From positions 3,658,001-3,722,000 of the forward strand of contig NZ_JAPEQG010000001.1 of assembly GCF_026339735.1 (NCBI RefSeq): 64,000 nucleotides of DNA, given 5' to 3'. The translations under genes were made by a program, and so were the position numbers. The notes below the pieces were generated by a model. The model made no database searches. It saw nothing but the letters and a program-made list of their open reading frames with translations, and had not been told where the DNA came from. This document shows positions 33,895 to 42,126 of this stretch, piece after piece (within the stretch, counting starts at the first letter, position 1; the number at the start of each line of letters is the position of its first letter). Origin of the DNA: Streptomyces sp. NBC_01669 (lineage in GTDB: Bacteria > Actinomycetota > Actinomycetes > Streptomycetales > Streptomycetaceae).

Positions 33895-34101
33895 ATGATC
33901 AAGGTCGTACGGGGCAACCCGACCCCGGAGGAGCTGGCCGCCGCACTGGCAGTGGTCCAGGCGCGCGCCGCGGCGACGGCCGCTGTGTCGTCCGGCGCGC
34001 CCGCGCTGCCCGAACAGTGGTCCGACCCGGGCCGCATCGCCCGCCGGGAGCGCCACCGGCCCGGCCCGCGGGCCTGGGCGCGCACGTACTGGCCGGGGTA
34101 G
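33895..34101 (+). CDS. pccE: acyl-CoA carboxylase epsilon subunit
   Basis: A 68-residue protein specific to actinobacterial carboxylases. It starts IKVVRGNPTPEELAALAVV-like and ends with the conserved SDPGRIARRE and WARTYWPG. In known complexes it raises activity by bridging alpha and beta subunits. AAAGGG precedes ATG 33895, 14 bp after pccB, so the two are cotranscribed. Confidence 0.9.
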   Translation: MIKVVRGNPTPEELAAALAVVQARAAATAAVSSGAPALPEQWSDPGRIARRERHRPGPRAWARTYWPG

Positions 34102-34107
34102 CCGTCC

Positions 34108-34171
34108 GGCCGCACGGTGTCCTCGGAGGCCCGAAACCCGCCACGGGGGTTCGGGCCTCCGCCGTGCGGCC
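34108..34171. terminator. nested hairpin after pccE
   Basis: Outer arms GGCCGCACGG (34108-34117) and CCGTGCGGCC (34162-34171) enclose inner arms CGGAGGCCCGAAACCC and GGGTTCGGGCCTCCG, a very stable structure 6 bp after the pccE stop. Confidence 0.75.
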
Positions 34172-34256
34172 GCGGAACGATCTGGTCCGTACGCACCAGG
34201 GCGGCTGAGTACCCGTACTCAGGCGCCGCGGGGGCGGCCGCAGCAGGATCGGGACC

Positions 34257-34385
34257 ATGCTGTGGTCCGACCCCGAGAACAAGCCCCCGAAAGAGCTGCG
34301 CGACGCCCAGGACATGATGCGGCGCGTCTGGCTGGTGCTTGCGCTCGCCATGGTCGTCGCGATGCTGGCGCTCGGCACGCGCTGA
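34257..34385 (+). CDS. 42-residue single-pass membrane protein
   Basis: Reads MLWSDPENKPPKELRDAQDM then one membrane helix (VWLVLALAMVVAMLALGT). A charged N-terminus is followed by a helix ending at the C-terminus. It lies between the carboxylase terminator and maf. Small proteins of this sort are conserved beside pccE in Streptomyces by my recollection. No strong ribosome site (GGGACC), so confidence is moderate. Confidence 0.55.
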   Translation: MLWSDPENKPPKELRDAQDMMRRVWLVLALAMVVAMLALGTR

Positions 34386-34539
34386 CGCCGTGGGCGCTCG
34401 GTGCCGCGGCGCGCTTCATGGCGACGGATGCCCGGTGGTGCGGCGCGTGCCGCAGTCGTGGGCGCTCGGCGCCGTGGCGTGCGCCGAGGCCGTGGATGCG
34501 TGGTACTGCGCCGCGCCGGGCCCTTCTACGATGGCCGGT

Positions 34540-35142
34540 ATGACTGATCAGCGCCGTCTCGTGCTCGCCTCCGCCTCCCCCGCCCGTCTCGGCCTGCTGC
34601 GCCAGGCCGGCTTCGCACCCGAGGTGATCGTCAGCGGTGTGGACGAGGACGCGCTGACCGCCCCGACGCCGGGCGAGCTGGCGCTCGTCCTCGCCGAGGC
34701 GAAGGCCGCCGCCGTGGCCGGCCGTCCGGAGGCCGCGGGGGCCCTGGTCGTCGGGTGCGACTCGGTCCTCGAACTCGACGGCGAGGCGCTCGGGAAGCCG
34801 GTCGACAGCGAGGACGCCACCGCCCGCTGGAAGTCCATGCGCGGCCGGTCCGGGATCCTGCAGACGGGCCACAGCGTGATCGACACGGCGACCGGGCGTA
34901 CGGCGTCCGCGACGGCGTCCACCGTCGTCCGGTTCGGTGAGCCCACGGATGCCGAGATCGCCGCCTACGTCGCCTCGGGCGAGCCGCTCCATGTCGCGGG
35001 CGCCTTCACACTGGACGGGCGCTCGGCACCGTTCGTCGACTCCATCGAGGGCGACCACGGCAATGTCATCGGGCTCTCGCTGCCGCTGCTGCGCCGGCTC
35101 CTGGGCGAACTGGGTTTCTCCGTCACCGACTTGTGGGTCTGA
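34540..35142 (+). CDS. maf: Maf-family nucleotide pyrophosphatase
   Basis: A 200-residue house-cleaning pyrophosphatase. The signature SASPARLGLLRQAGF at the N-terminus, the conserved acid in CDSVLELDG, and SMRGRSGILQTGHSV are as expected, and GAFTLDGRSAPFVDSIEGD closes the active site. It should remove modified nucleotides such as m5U or Psi forms. ATG 34540 or ATG 34531 may be the start. Confidence 0.88.
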   Translation: MTDQRRLVLASASPARLGLLRQAGFAPEVIVSGVDEDALTAPTPGELALVLAEAKAAAVAGRPEAAGALVVGCDSVLELDGEALGKPVDSEDATARWKSMRGRSGILQTGHSVIDTATGRTASATASTVVRFGEPTDAEIAAYVASGEPLHVAGAFTLDGRSAPFVDSIEGDHGNVIGLSLPLLRRLLGELGFSVTDLWV

Positions 35143-35156
35143 CGCGCGCGGGCGGG

Positions 35157-35627
35157 TCACGCGGGCGCCGGAGCGCCCTCTTCGGCGTCGCCGCCGTTCC
35201 CGTCCGCCTCGCCGTCACGCTTCTCGCGCACGGTCCCGTACGCCACCAGAGTCAGCACGATCAGTCCGAGCACGACCATCATGAAGGCGAACGCGGCCCA
35301 GCCGACCAGCCCCACGGTCAGCGCGCCCAGCACCCCGTGCACCACGGCGCAGCTGATCAGGGCGAACCGGCCGACCCGGCCGAGGGCCCGGTCACGGATG
35401 CCGGTCAGCAGCAGGACGAGACCGCACAGCAGCAGATAGAGGCCGGCGACGCCGCCCATCGCCCATGCTCCGGCGGACATGGCGGCGGGATCGAGTCCGG
35501 CCAGCGACATCTCCTGGTTGTCGACGACCGTCGCCAGGATGCCGTTGACGAGCACCATGCCCGCGGCTTCCACGAACAGCACGATCGCGGCCACGAAAGC
35601 CACCGGTCTGCGCACCACGGCGCTCAC
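35157..35627 (-). CDS. four-helix membrane protein, unknown
   Basis: A 156-residue membrane protein with four helices (about 8-30, 50-75, 85-105, 108-128) and an acidic Glu/Gly/Asp tail. No catalytic motif. It is convergent with maf (14 bp gap) and divergent from accA2 over a 412-bp region with paired dyads. Confidence 0.75.
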   Translation of the reverse strand: MSAVVRRPVAFVAAIVLFVEAAGMVLVNGILATVVDNQEMSLAGLDPAAMSAGAWAMGGVAGLYLLLCGLVLLLTGIRDRALGRVGRFALISCAVVHGVLGALTVGLVGWAAFAFMMVVLGLIVLTLVAYGTVREKRDGEADGNGGDAEEGAPAPA

Positions 35628-36039
35628 CCCCTGTTACCTGCAGTACGTGCGATAGCGCGGACCCTACTAACGGGTAATCCTTCGGACAAGAGTTCAGACC
35701 GCCCTGCCTGCCTCTTTCCGCACCCGGACATGGATCACACTCGGCACACGGACTCCGCGTTGTCGCGCCCCTCGTGCGTCGCGCAAAGAAAACCCCGCCC
35801 GTTAGTAGGTATTCCACAAAGAAACGCCAGGAGCTGTCGTTCCTGCGAACAGAGACCTGGACCACACCTCGTGGCTACTGTGCGGTCATGAAACCCGGCG
35901 TACCGTGGTGCCACAAGGGATTTCGCGCTTCGAGCAGGCCTCGAATCACGCTCCGTGTGGGCAAGCTCACCAATGGGGACGGGTCGTAAGGCCGTGTCGG
36001 TAGTCCCTAAACTCAGCTTGTTTCAAGGAGGGAGCCATC
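35628..36039. promoter_or_regulatory. divergent region upstream of accA2 with two related sites
   Basis: TACTAACGGGTAA (35665-35677) lies near the membrane-protein start, and its inverse CCGTTAGTA (35799-35807, within GCCCGTTAGTAGGTATT) lies 240 bp before accA2. Both share TACTAACGG. The remaining sequence is AT-richer than its neighbours (for example 35788-35830), as expected of promoters. No gene fits. A TetR-type protein binding such sites is plausible; the TetR gene after accA2 is one candidate. Confidence 0.5.
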
Positions 36040-37794
36040 GTGCGCAAGGTGCTCATCGCCAATCGTGGCGAAATTGCTGTCCGTGTTGCTCGGGCATGCC
36101 GGGATGCCGGGATCGGGAGCGTGGCCGTCTACGCCGACCCGGACCGGGACGCTCTGCATGTGCGTGCGGCCGACGAGGCATTCGCTCTGGGCGGTGACAC
36201 CCCGGCCGCCAGCTATCTGGACATGGCCAAGGTGCTGCAGGCTGCCAAGGACTCGGGGGCGGACGCGATCCACCCGGGCTACGGCTTCCTGTCGGAGAAC
36301 GCCGAGTTCGCCCAGGCCGTGCTGGACGCCGGGCTGACCTGGATCGGTCCGCCGCCGCAGGCGATCCGCGACCTGGGCGACAAGGTCGCCGCCCGGCACA
36401 TCGCGCAGCGTGCCGGTGCGCCGCTGGTCGCCGGCACCCCGGACCCGGTGTCGGGTTCCGCGGAGGTTGTGGAGTTCGCCGAGCAGCACGGGCTGCCGAT
36501 CGCGATCAAGGCGGCGTTCGGCGGTGGCGGTCGCGGGCTGAAGGTGGCCCGGACGTTGGAGGAGATCCCGGAGCTGTACGACTCCGCGGTCCGTGAGGCG
36601 GTCGCGGCGTTCGGGCGCGGGGAGTGCTTCGTGGAGCGCTACCTCGACAAGCCGCGGCATGTGGAGACGCAGTGCCTGGCCGACTCCCACGGCAACGTCG
36701 TCGTCGTGTCGACGCGTGACTGCTCGCTGCAGCGCCGTCACCAGAAGCTGGTGGAGGAGGCTCCCGCGCCGTTCCTGTCCCAGGCGCAGAACGCGGAGCT
36801 GTACGCGGCGTCGAAGGCGATCCTGAAGGAGGCCGGGTACGTCGGTGCGGGGACCGTGGAGTTCCTGGTCGGTGTGGACGGCACGATCTCGTTCCTGGAG
36901 GTCAACACCCGTCTGCAGGTCGAGCACCCGGTGACCGAGGAGGTCAGCGGTATCGACCTGGTCCGGGAGATGTTCCGGATCGCGGACGGCGAGAAGCTCG
37001 GTTACGACGACCCGGCGGTGCGCGGGCACTCGTTCGAGTTCCGGATCAACGGTGAGGACCCGGGCCGCGGCTTCCTGCCCGCCCCGGGCACGGTGACGGT
37101 GTTCGCCCCGCCGACCGGTCCGGGTGTCCGCCTGGACGCGGGCGTCGAGTCCGGCTCGGTGATCGGTCCGGCGTGGGACTCGCTGCTGGCCAAACTCATC
37201 GTGACCGGTGCCACGCGTGAGCAGGCGCTGCAGCGGGCGGCGCGCGCGCTGGCCGAGTTCAACGTCGAGGGCATGGCCACCGCGATCCCGTTCCACCGCG
37301 CGGTCGTCACCGACCCGGCGTTCACCAGCGACCCGTTCCGCGTCCACACCCGCTGGATCGAGACCGAGTTCGTCAACGAGATCAAGCCCTTCGCCGCTCC
37401 CGCCGACGCGGAGGCGGAGGAGGACACGGGCCGCGAGACGGTCGTCGTCGAGGTCGGCGGCAAGCGTCTCGAGGTCTCCCTGCCCTCCTCGCTGGGCATG
37501 AGCCTGGCCCGCACCGGACTCGCCGCGGGCGCCAAGCCCAAGCGCCGCGCGGCGAAGAAGACCGGCTCCGCGGTCTCCGGCGACACCCTCGCCTCACCCA
37601 TGCAGGGCACCATCGTCAAGATCGCCGTCGAGGAGGGCCAGCAGGTCCAGGAAGGCGACCTGATCGTCGTCCTCGAAGCCATGAAGATGGAACAGCCCCT
37701 CAACGCCCACCGCGCCGGAACGATCAAGGGTCTGACCGCCGAGGTCGGCGGCTCGGTCTCGTCCGGCGCCGTGATCTGCGAGATCAAGGACTGA
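36040..37794 (+). CDS. accA2: acyl-CoA carboxylase alpha subunit (biotin carboxylase plus carrier)
   Basis: A 584-residue protein combining the ATP-grasp biotin carboxylase (GRGLKVARTLEEIPEL, EFLVGVDGTISFLEVNTRLQ) with a C-terminal biotin carrier domain. The biotinylated lysine lies in EAMKMEQP near residue 553. An Ala/Lys-rich linker separates them. It works with the PccB/PccE pair at 32-34 kb and other beta subunits. GTG 36040 follows an ideal AAGGAGGGAG. S. coelicolor has two almost identical genes, accA1 and accA2; the neighbourhood points to accA2. Confidence 0.9.
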   Translation: MRKVLIANRGEIAVRVARACRDAGIGSVAVYADPDRDALHVRAADEAFALGGDTPAASYLDMAKVLQAAKDSGADAIHPGYGFLSENAEFAQAVLDAGLTWIGPPPQAIRDLGDKVAARHIAQRAGAPLVAGTPDPVSGSAEVVEFAEQHGLPIAIKAAFGGGGRGLKVARTLEEIPELYDSAVREAVAAFGRGECFVERYLDKPRHVETQCLADSHGNVVVVSTRDCSLQRRHQKLVEEAPAPFLSQAQNAELYAASKAILKEAGYVGAGTVEFLVGVDGTISFLEVNTRLQVEHPVTEEVSGIDLVREMFRIADGEKLGYDDPAVRGHSFEFRINGEDPGRGFLPAPGTVTVFAPPTGPGVRLDAGVESGSVIGPAWDSLLAKLIVTGATREQALQRAARALAEFNVEGMATAIPFHRAVVTDPAFTSDPFRVHTRWIETEFVNEIKPFAAPADAEAEEDTGRETVVVEVGGKRLEVSLPSSLGMSLARTGLAAGAKPKRRAAKKTGSAVSGDTLASPMQGTIVKIAVEEGQQVQEGDLIVVLEAMKMEQPLNAHRAGTIKGLTAEVGGSVSSGAVICEIKD

Positions 37795-37811
37795 TCCGCC
37801 GATCCGTGCCG

Positions 37812-37851
37812 GGGCCCCTGCGGAGTCGTACGAACGACTCCGCAGGGGCCC
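37812..37851 (+). terminator. perfect 18-bp hairpin after accA2
   Basis: GGGCCCCTGCGGAGTCGT (37812-37829) and its exact complement (37834-37851) with a 4-nt loop, followed by TTGTCGT. Confidence 0.85.
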
Positions 37852-37976
37852 TTGTCGTCTGCCGGCTCCGTCCCGGTGTCGCGGCGGGTTCCGGTCCGGC
37901 CCCGACCATGGGAGGAGGCCTACGTCTACGCAATGGCATCCTGGACCCCGGGGGCGGAAGAAGGGAGGACTGCGCA

Positions 37977-38573
37977 ATGGCGATGAGCACGGCACAGACG
38001 CCGGGCCGGCCCATGCGCGCCGACGCGCGGCGCAACTACGACCGGTTGCTGTGCGAGGCCCGTACGGCGTTCGCGGAGCACGGCACCGATGCCTCGCTGG
38101 AGGACATCGCGCGCCGGGCGGGCGTGGGGATCGGCACGCTGTACCGGCACTTCCCGAACCGGCACGCGCTGATGAGCGCAGTGTTCCAGGAAGCAGTCGC
38201 CTCACTGCTCGCCCGCTCCCACGACCTGGCGAAGGCCGATCCGTGCGGGGGCCTGGTGGACTGGCTCGGCGCGATCATCACCCATGCGGGTGAGTACCGC
38301 GGGCTCGCGCAGGCACTCATGTCGACGTCGCGGGACGAGACTTCGGCCCTGTCCGACTGCAACGTGCCGCTGCGCGAGGCGGGGGCACGGCTGCTCGCAC
38401 GGGCGCAGGCGACTGGGACGGTACGGGCGGACGTGTCGATCGGCGACCTGATGCAGCTGACGAATGCGATCGCGCTGGCGGCGGAGCAGGCGCCGGAGGA
38501 TCCGGCGCTGGCCGGGCGACTGCTGACGCTGACGTTGCAGGGGCTGAAGGGGCCGCGGGCGGCGACGGGCTGA
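37977..38573 (+). CDS. TetR family transcriptional regulator
   Basis: A 198-residue repressor. The helix-turn-helix spans LEDIARRAGVGIGTLYRHFP (about residues 42-62), followed by a helical ligand domain. The ligand domain resembles the TetR_C_33 type (SBP-like, GEYRGLAQALM). GGGAGGA precedes ATG 37977. It follows accA2 but is separated by a strong terminator, so it is its own transcript. Its target may be its own promoter or the accA2 region. Confidence 0.85.
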   Translation: MAMSTAQTPGRPMRADARRNYDRLLCEARTAFAEHGTDASLEDIARRAGVGIGTLYRHFPNRHALMSAVFQEAVASLLARSHDLAKADPCGGLVDWLGAIITHAGEYRGLAQALMSTSRDETSALSDCNVPLREAGARLLARAQATGTVRADVSIGDLMQLTNAIALAAEQAPEDPALAGRLLTLTLQGLKGPRAATG

Positions 38574-38579
38574 GACTGC

Positions 38580-38670
38580 TCCTCAATCGCCTGAGGGGCC
38601 GGGTTCCGTCGGCCCCATCAAGCCCGTCCGGCACTTGAGCGCTGGGGTTCGGGGCAGCGCCCCGACAGGC
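38580..38670. repeat. Streptomyces intergenic REP-like sequence
   Basis: Contains CTCAATCGCCTGAGGGG and AAGCCCGTCCGGCACTTGAG followed by GGGGCAGCGCCCC, a motif set often found between Streptomyces genes. A shorter relative lies at 55932-55974. Confidence 0.6.
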
Positions 38671-38674
38671 TCTC

Positions 38675-38732
38675 AGAGTGCCCGGCAGTAGGCAGCGCGG
38701 GCGACGCCGCGAAGCCTACTGCCGGGCACTCT
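38675..38732. terminator. perfect 19-bp hairpin between tetR and deoR
   Basis: AGAGTGCCCGGCAGTAGGC (38675-38693) and its exact complement (38714-38732) with a 20-nt loop. It touches the stop codon of the DeoR gene and can terminate both converging genes. Its first 14 bases recur at 63437. Confidence 0.8.
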
Positions 38733-39694
38733 CAGCGGCGCCGGAGGTCCGCCACGCGAGCCCGGTCGCCCGGGGACTGGTCCGTCAGGGCCGAAGCCGC
38801 GCTGCGCAGTTGTGGCCCCGGACCGCCATGCGTGCGCCGCTGACCGGGCAGGGGCATGTCGCGGCGCGCCTGGCGCCCCGACGAGTGGGAGTCGGCCCCG
38901 ACCGGCCCCATCCCCGCCCCGGCCACCACGATCTGTACGCCCTGGTCGGCCAGCGCCTGCAACTCGGTGGCGGACCGCTCGTCGTGGGCCTGAGGTTCGT
39001 CCGTCACCAGACGGGTGATCAGGTCCGTGGGCACCGTCTGGAACATCGTGTCGGAGCCGAGCTTGGTGTGGTCCGCCAGGACCACCACCTCCGCGGCGGC
39101 CTGCACCAACGCCCGGTCGACGCTCGCCGAGAGCATGTTGGACGTGGACAGCCCCCGTTCCGCGGTGAGTCCGCTCCCGGACAGGAACGCGCGCGACACC
39201 CGCAGCCCCTGGAGCGACTGCTCCGCACCGCTGCCCACCAGGGCGTAGTTGGAACCGCGCAGGGTGCCTCCGGTCATCACCACCTCCACCCGGTTGGCGT
39301 GGGCCAACGCCTGGGCGACCAGCAGTGAGTTGGTGACGACGGTCAGGCCGGGGATCCGCGCGAGCCGGCGGGCCAGCTCCTGCGTGGTCGTGCCTGCTCC
39401 GACCACAATGGCCTCGCCCTCTTCGACGAGACCGGCGGCCAGGTCGGCGATGGCCGTCTTCTCCGCGGTGGCGAGATGGGATTTCTGCGGAAAGCCGGAC
39501 TCCCGCGTAAAACCGCCCGGCAAAACCGCACCGCCGTGCCGGCGGTCGAGGAGTCCTTCTGCCTCCAGTGCCCGCACGTCCCGCCGTACGGTCACTTCGG
39601 AGGTCTGGACGACGCGGGCGAGCTCACGGAGCGATACCGCCCCGTTGGCGCGCACCATTTCGAGGATCAACTGACGACGTTCTGCAGCGAACAC
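38732..39694 (-). CDS. DeoR/GlpR family transcriptional regulator
   Basis: A 320-residue repressor. The DeoR helix-turn-helix is SLRELARVVQTSEVTVRRDV (about residues 20-40), then RRHGGAVLPGG. The effector domain is of the sugar-phosphate isomerase type (VVGAGTTTQELARRL, VVTNSLLVAQAL, DHTKLGSD). Such proteins respond to phosphorylated sugars, for example deoxyribose-5-phosphate. It lies a few kilobases from PNP, the sugar mutase and deoC, so it is a reasonable candidate for their palindrome. The C-terminal 50 residues beyond the domain are low complexity. Confidence 0.87.
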   Translation of the reverse strand: MFAAERRQLILEMVRANGAVSLRELARVVQTSEVTVRRDVRALEAEGLLDRRHGGAVLPGGFTRESGFPQKSHLATAEKTAIADLAAGLVEEGEAIVVGAGTTTQELARRLARIPGLTVVTNSLLVAQALAHANRVEVVMTGGTLRGSNYALVGSGAEQSLQGLRVSRAFLSGSGLTAERGLSTSNMLSASVDRALVQAAAEVVVLADHTKLGSDTMFQTVPTDLITRLVTDEPQAHDERSATELQALADQGVQIVVAGAGMGPVGADSHSSGRQARRDMPLPGQRRTHGGPGPQLRSAASALTDQSPGDRARVADLRRR

Positions 39695-39871
39695 GAAACT
39701 GACAGTAACGTGACCACCCGAGAGTTTTCAGCAGTTTGCGCCGAATAACAGAAGTTGTACACACAAGGGGCCGCCAAGTGATATAGGCGGCCCCGATGTT
39801 GTTCCCTGCTGATCGTCCGACGGCCTCCCGCTCGCCTGAGTTGCCAGGGGTTGCCGGGGAATGCCGGGTTC

Positions 39872-41311
39872 CTACGCCTCGCCGGCCCGCTTCCGGGTGT
39901 GCAACTGCCGTGCCACTTCTGCGATCGATCCCGACAGGGACGGGTACACAGTGAAAGCGTTTGCGATCTGTTCCACCGTCAGATTGTTGTCCACCGCGAT
40001 CGAGATGGGGTGGATCAGCTCGCTGGCCCGCGGCGCGACGACACAGCCGCCGACCACGATGCCGGTGCCGGGCCGGCAGAGGATCTTGACGAAGCCGTCC
40101 CGGATGCCCTGCATCTTGGCGCGCGGGTTGCGCAGCAGCGGCAGCTTCACCACACGTGCGTCGATCGCGCCGGAGTCGACGTCCGCCTGCGTGTAGCCGA
40201 CGGTGGCGATCTCCGGGTCGGTGAAGACGTTCGAGGAGACGGTCTTCAGATTCAGCGGGGCCACCGCGTCACCGAGGAAGTGGTACATCGCGATCCGGCC
40301 CTGCATCGCGGCGACCGAGGCCAGGGCGAAGATGCCGGTGACGTCGCCGGCCGCGTACACGCCGGGGGCGCTGGTGCGGGAGACCTTGTCGGTCCAGATG
40401 TGGCCGGAATCCTTGAGCCGGACCCCGGCCTCCTCCAGTCCCATGCCCGCGCTGTTCGGGATCGCGCCGACCGCCATCAGACAGTGCGAACCGGTGATCA
40501 CGCGGCCGTCGGCGAGGGTGACCTCGACCCGGTCGCCGACCCGCTTCGCCGCCTGGGCGCGCGAGCGCGCCATGACGTTCATGCCGCGGCGCCGGAAGAC
40601 GTCCTCCAGCACGGCGGCTGCGTCCGGGTCCTCGCCCGGCAGCACCCGGTCGCGGGACGAGACGAGCGTGACGCGGGAGCCGAGTGCCTGGTAGGCGCCG
40701 GCGAACTCGGCACCGGTGACACCGGAGCCGACCACGATGAGCTCCTCGGGGAGCTCGTCGAGGTCGTAGACCTGGGTCCAGTTCAGAATGCGCTCGCCGT
40801 CGGGGAGCGCGTCCGGGATCTCCCGGGGGTGGCCGCCGGTCGCGATCAGCACGGCGTCGGCGGTGAGCCTCTCCTCCGTACCGTCGGCCGCGGTCACGAC
40901 GACCGTGCGGGAGCCGTCGGCGGCCTGGAGGCCCTCCAGACGCCCGCGGCCACGCATCACCCGGGCCCCCGCACGGGTGACGGAGGCGGTGATGTCGTGG
41001 GACTGGGCGAGCGCCAGGCGCTTCACCCGTCGGTTGACCTTGCCGAGGTCGACGCCGACCACTCGCGCCGCCTGCTCGATGTGCGGCGTGTCGTCGGCGA
41101 CGATGATGCCCAACTCCTCGTACGAAGAGTCGAAGGTGGTCATCACCTCTGCCGTCGCGATCAGGGTCTTGGAGGGCACGCAGTCGGTGAGTACCGACGC
41201 GCCGCCGAGGCCGTCGCAGTCGACGACGGTCACCTCCGCGCCGAGCTGGGCGCCCACCAGTGCCGCCTCGTAGCCGCCGGGTCCGCCGCCGATGATCACG
41301 ATCCGGGTCAC
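39872..41311 (-). CDS. lpdA: LpdA-type NAD(P)H:quinone reductase (flavoprotein)
   Basis: A 479-residue flavoprotein of the disulfide reductase fold (GGGPGGYEAA near residue 8; second nucleotide motif VVGSGVTGAEFAGAYQALGS). It lacks the redox disulfide: where lipoamide dehydrogenase has GGTCxxxxC, this has GGASVLTDC with Ser39 replacing the first Cys. The C-terminal HPTxxE dyad is replaced by YPSLSGSIAE. Mycobacterial LpdA (Rv3303c) has the same changes and is a quinone reductase. It should not be annotated as dihydrolipoamide dehydrogenase. GTG 41311 is the start. Confidence 0.87.
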   Translation of the reverse strand: MTRIVIIGGGPGGYEAALVGAQLGAEVTVVDCDGLGGASVLTDCVPSKTLIATAEVMTTFDSSYEELGIIVADDTPHIEQAARVVGVDLGKVNRRVKRLALAQSHDITASVTRAGARVMRGRGRLEGLQAADGSRTVVVTAADGTEERLTADAVLIATGGHPREIPDALPDGERILNWTQVYDLDELPEELIVVGSGVTGAEFAGAYQALGSRVTLVSSRDRVLPGEDPDAAAVLEDVFRRRGMNVMARSRAQAAKRVGDRVEVTLADGRVITGSHCLMAVGAIPNSAGMGLEEAGVRLKDSGHIWTDKVSRTSAPGVYAAGDVTGIFALASVAAMQGRIAMYHFLGDAVAPLNLKTVSSNVFTDPEIATVGYTQADVDSGAIDARVVKLPLLRNPRAKMQGIRDGFVKILCRPGTGIVVGGCVVAPRASELIHPISIAVDNNLTVEQIANAFTVYPSLSGSIAEVARQLHTRKRAGEA

Positions 41312-41584
41312 AAAAAGTCCGCCTCGCGTATGTCATCCCGCGGCCGTCTGCCGCCCCGGCCGGGGGTCCGGGGGATCACCCCGGGGGTATGCAGTACGTA
41401 CTCCATTGTCCCGCACGCGCCAACATGCTTCGCCCCGGGGCCCTCCATACGGGAGCCAGGACGGCGAAAGGGGCGCGGCGAGGACCCCTCACCGAGGCCT
41501 CCACGGGTTCTCCTCGGAGGCGCCGCCGGGGTCTTCCTCACAGGAATCGCCGCTCCTGGGGTCACCTCCCGTACCCTCGACCCC

Positions 41585-42022
41585 ATGTCGCTCTACGCCG
41601 CGTACGCCGGCAACCTCGACGCGCGGCTGATGACGCGCCGCGCACCGCATTCCCCGCTGCGCGGCACGGGCTGGCTCAACGGCTGGCGGCTGACCTTCGG
41701 CGGGGAGCAGATGGGCTGGGAAGGCGCGCTGGCCACAGTGGTGGAGGCGCCGCGCTCGCAGGTCTTCGTGGCGCTGTACGACATCGCACCGATGGACGAG
41801 GACTCCATGGACCGCTGGGAGGGTGTCGGCCTCGACATCTACCGGCGGATGCGGGTCCGGGTGCACACCCTGGACGGCGAGGAGCCGGCCTGGATGTACG
41901 TGCTGAACGGGTACGAGGGCGGGCTGCCGTCCGCCCGCTACCTGGGCGAGATCGCGGACGCCGCCGAGTCGGCGGGCGCACCGCACGACTATGTGATGGA
42001 GCTGCGCAAACACCCCTGCTGA
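41585..42022 (+). CDS. gamma-glutamylcyclotransferase-like protein
   Basis: A 145-residue cyclotransferase fold protein. The substrate loop YAAYAGNLD at residues 4-12 is a variant of Y-G-S-N-L, and the catalytic Glu is likely within MDRWEGVGL, where the family has an acidic residue. YxGxY-like stretches follow at VLNGYEGGLPSARYL. The family acts on gamma-glutamyl dipeptides or gamma-glutamylamines. It is downstream of no operon partner, 105 bp before the PNP gene. Confidence 0.8.
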   Translation: MSLYAAYAGNLDARLMTRRAPHSPLRGTGWLNGWRLTFGGEQMGWEGALATVVEAPRSQVFVALYDIAPMDEDSMDRWEGVGLDIYRRMRVRVHTLDGEEPAWMYVLNGYEGGLPSARYLGEIADAAESAGAPHDYVMELRKHPC

Positions 42023-42089
42023 GGCCGCGCCGCTGCCCGGTTCTGTGTGAAAGTACAAAGAGTCGCGTGGAGACTCTACGCAGGGGCAT

Positions 42090-42101
42090 CTACGCGCGTA
42101 G
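42090..42101. promoter_or_regulatory. palindrome CTACGCGCGTAG upstream of PNP
   Basis: A perfect 12-bp palindrome 26 bp before the GTG start of the PNP gene; a half site CTACGC lies 16 bp upstream. The same sequence occurs before deoC (45994) and add (62589). Confidence 0.75.
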
Positions 42102-42126
42102 GGAATCACCGGCTACCCTCATCCGC

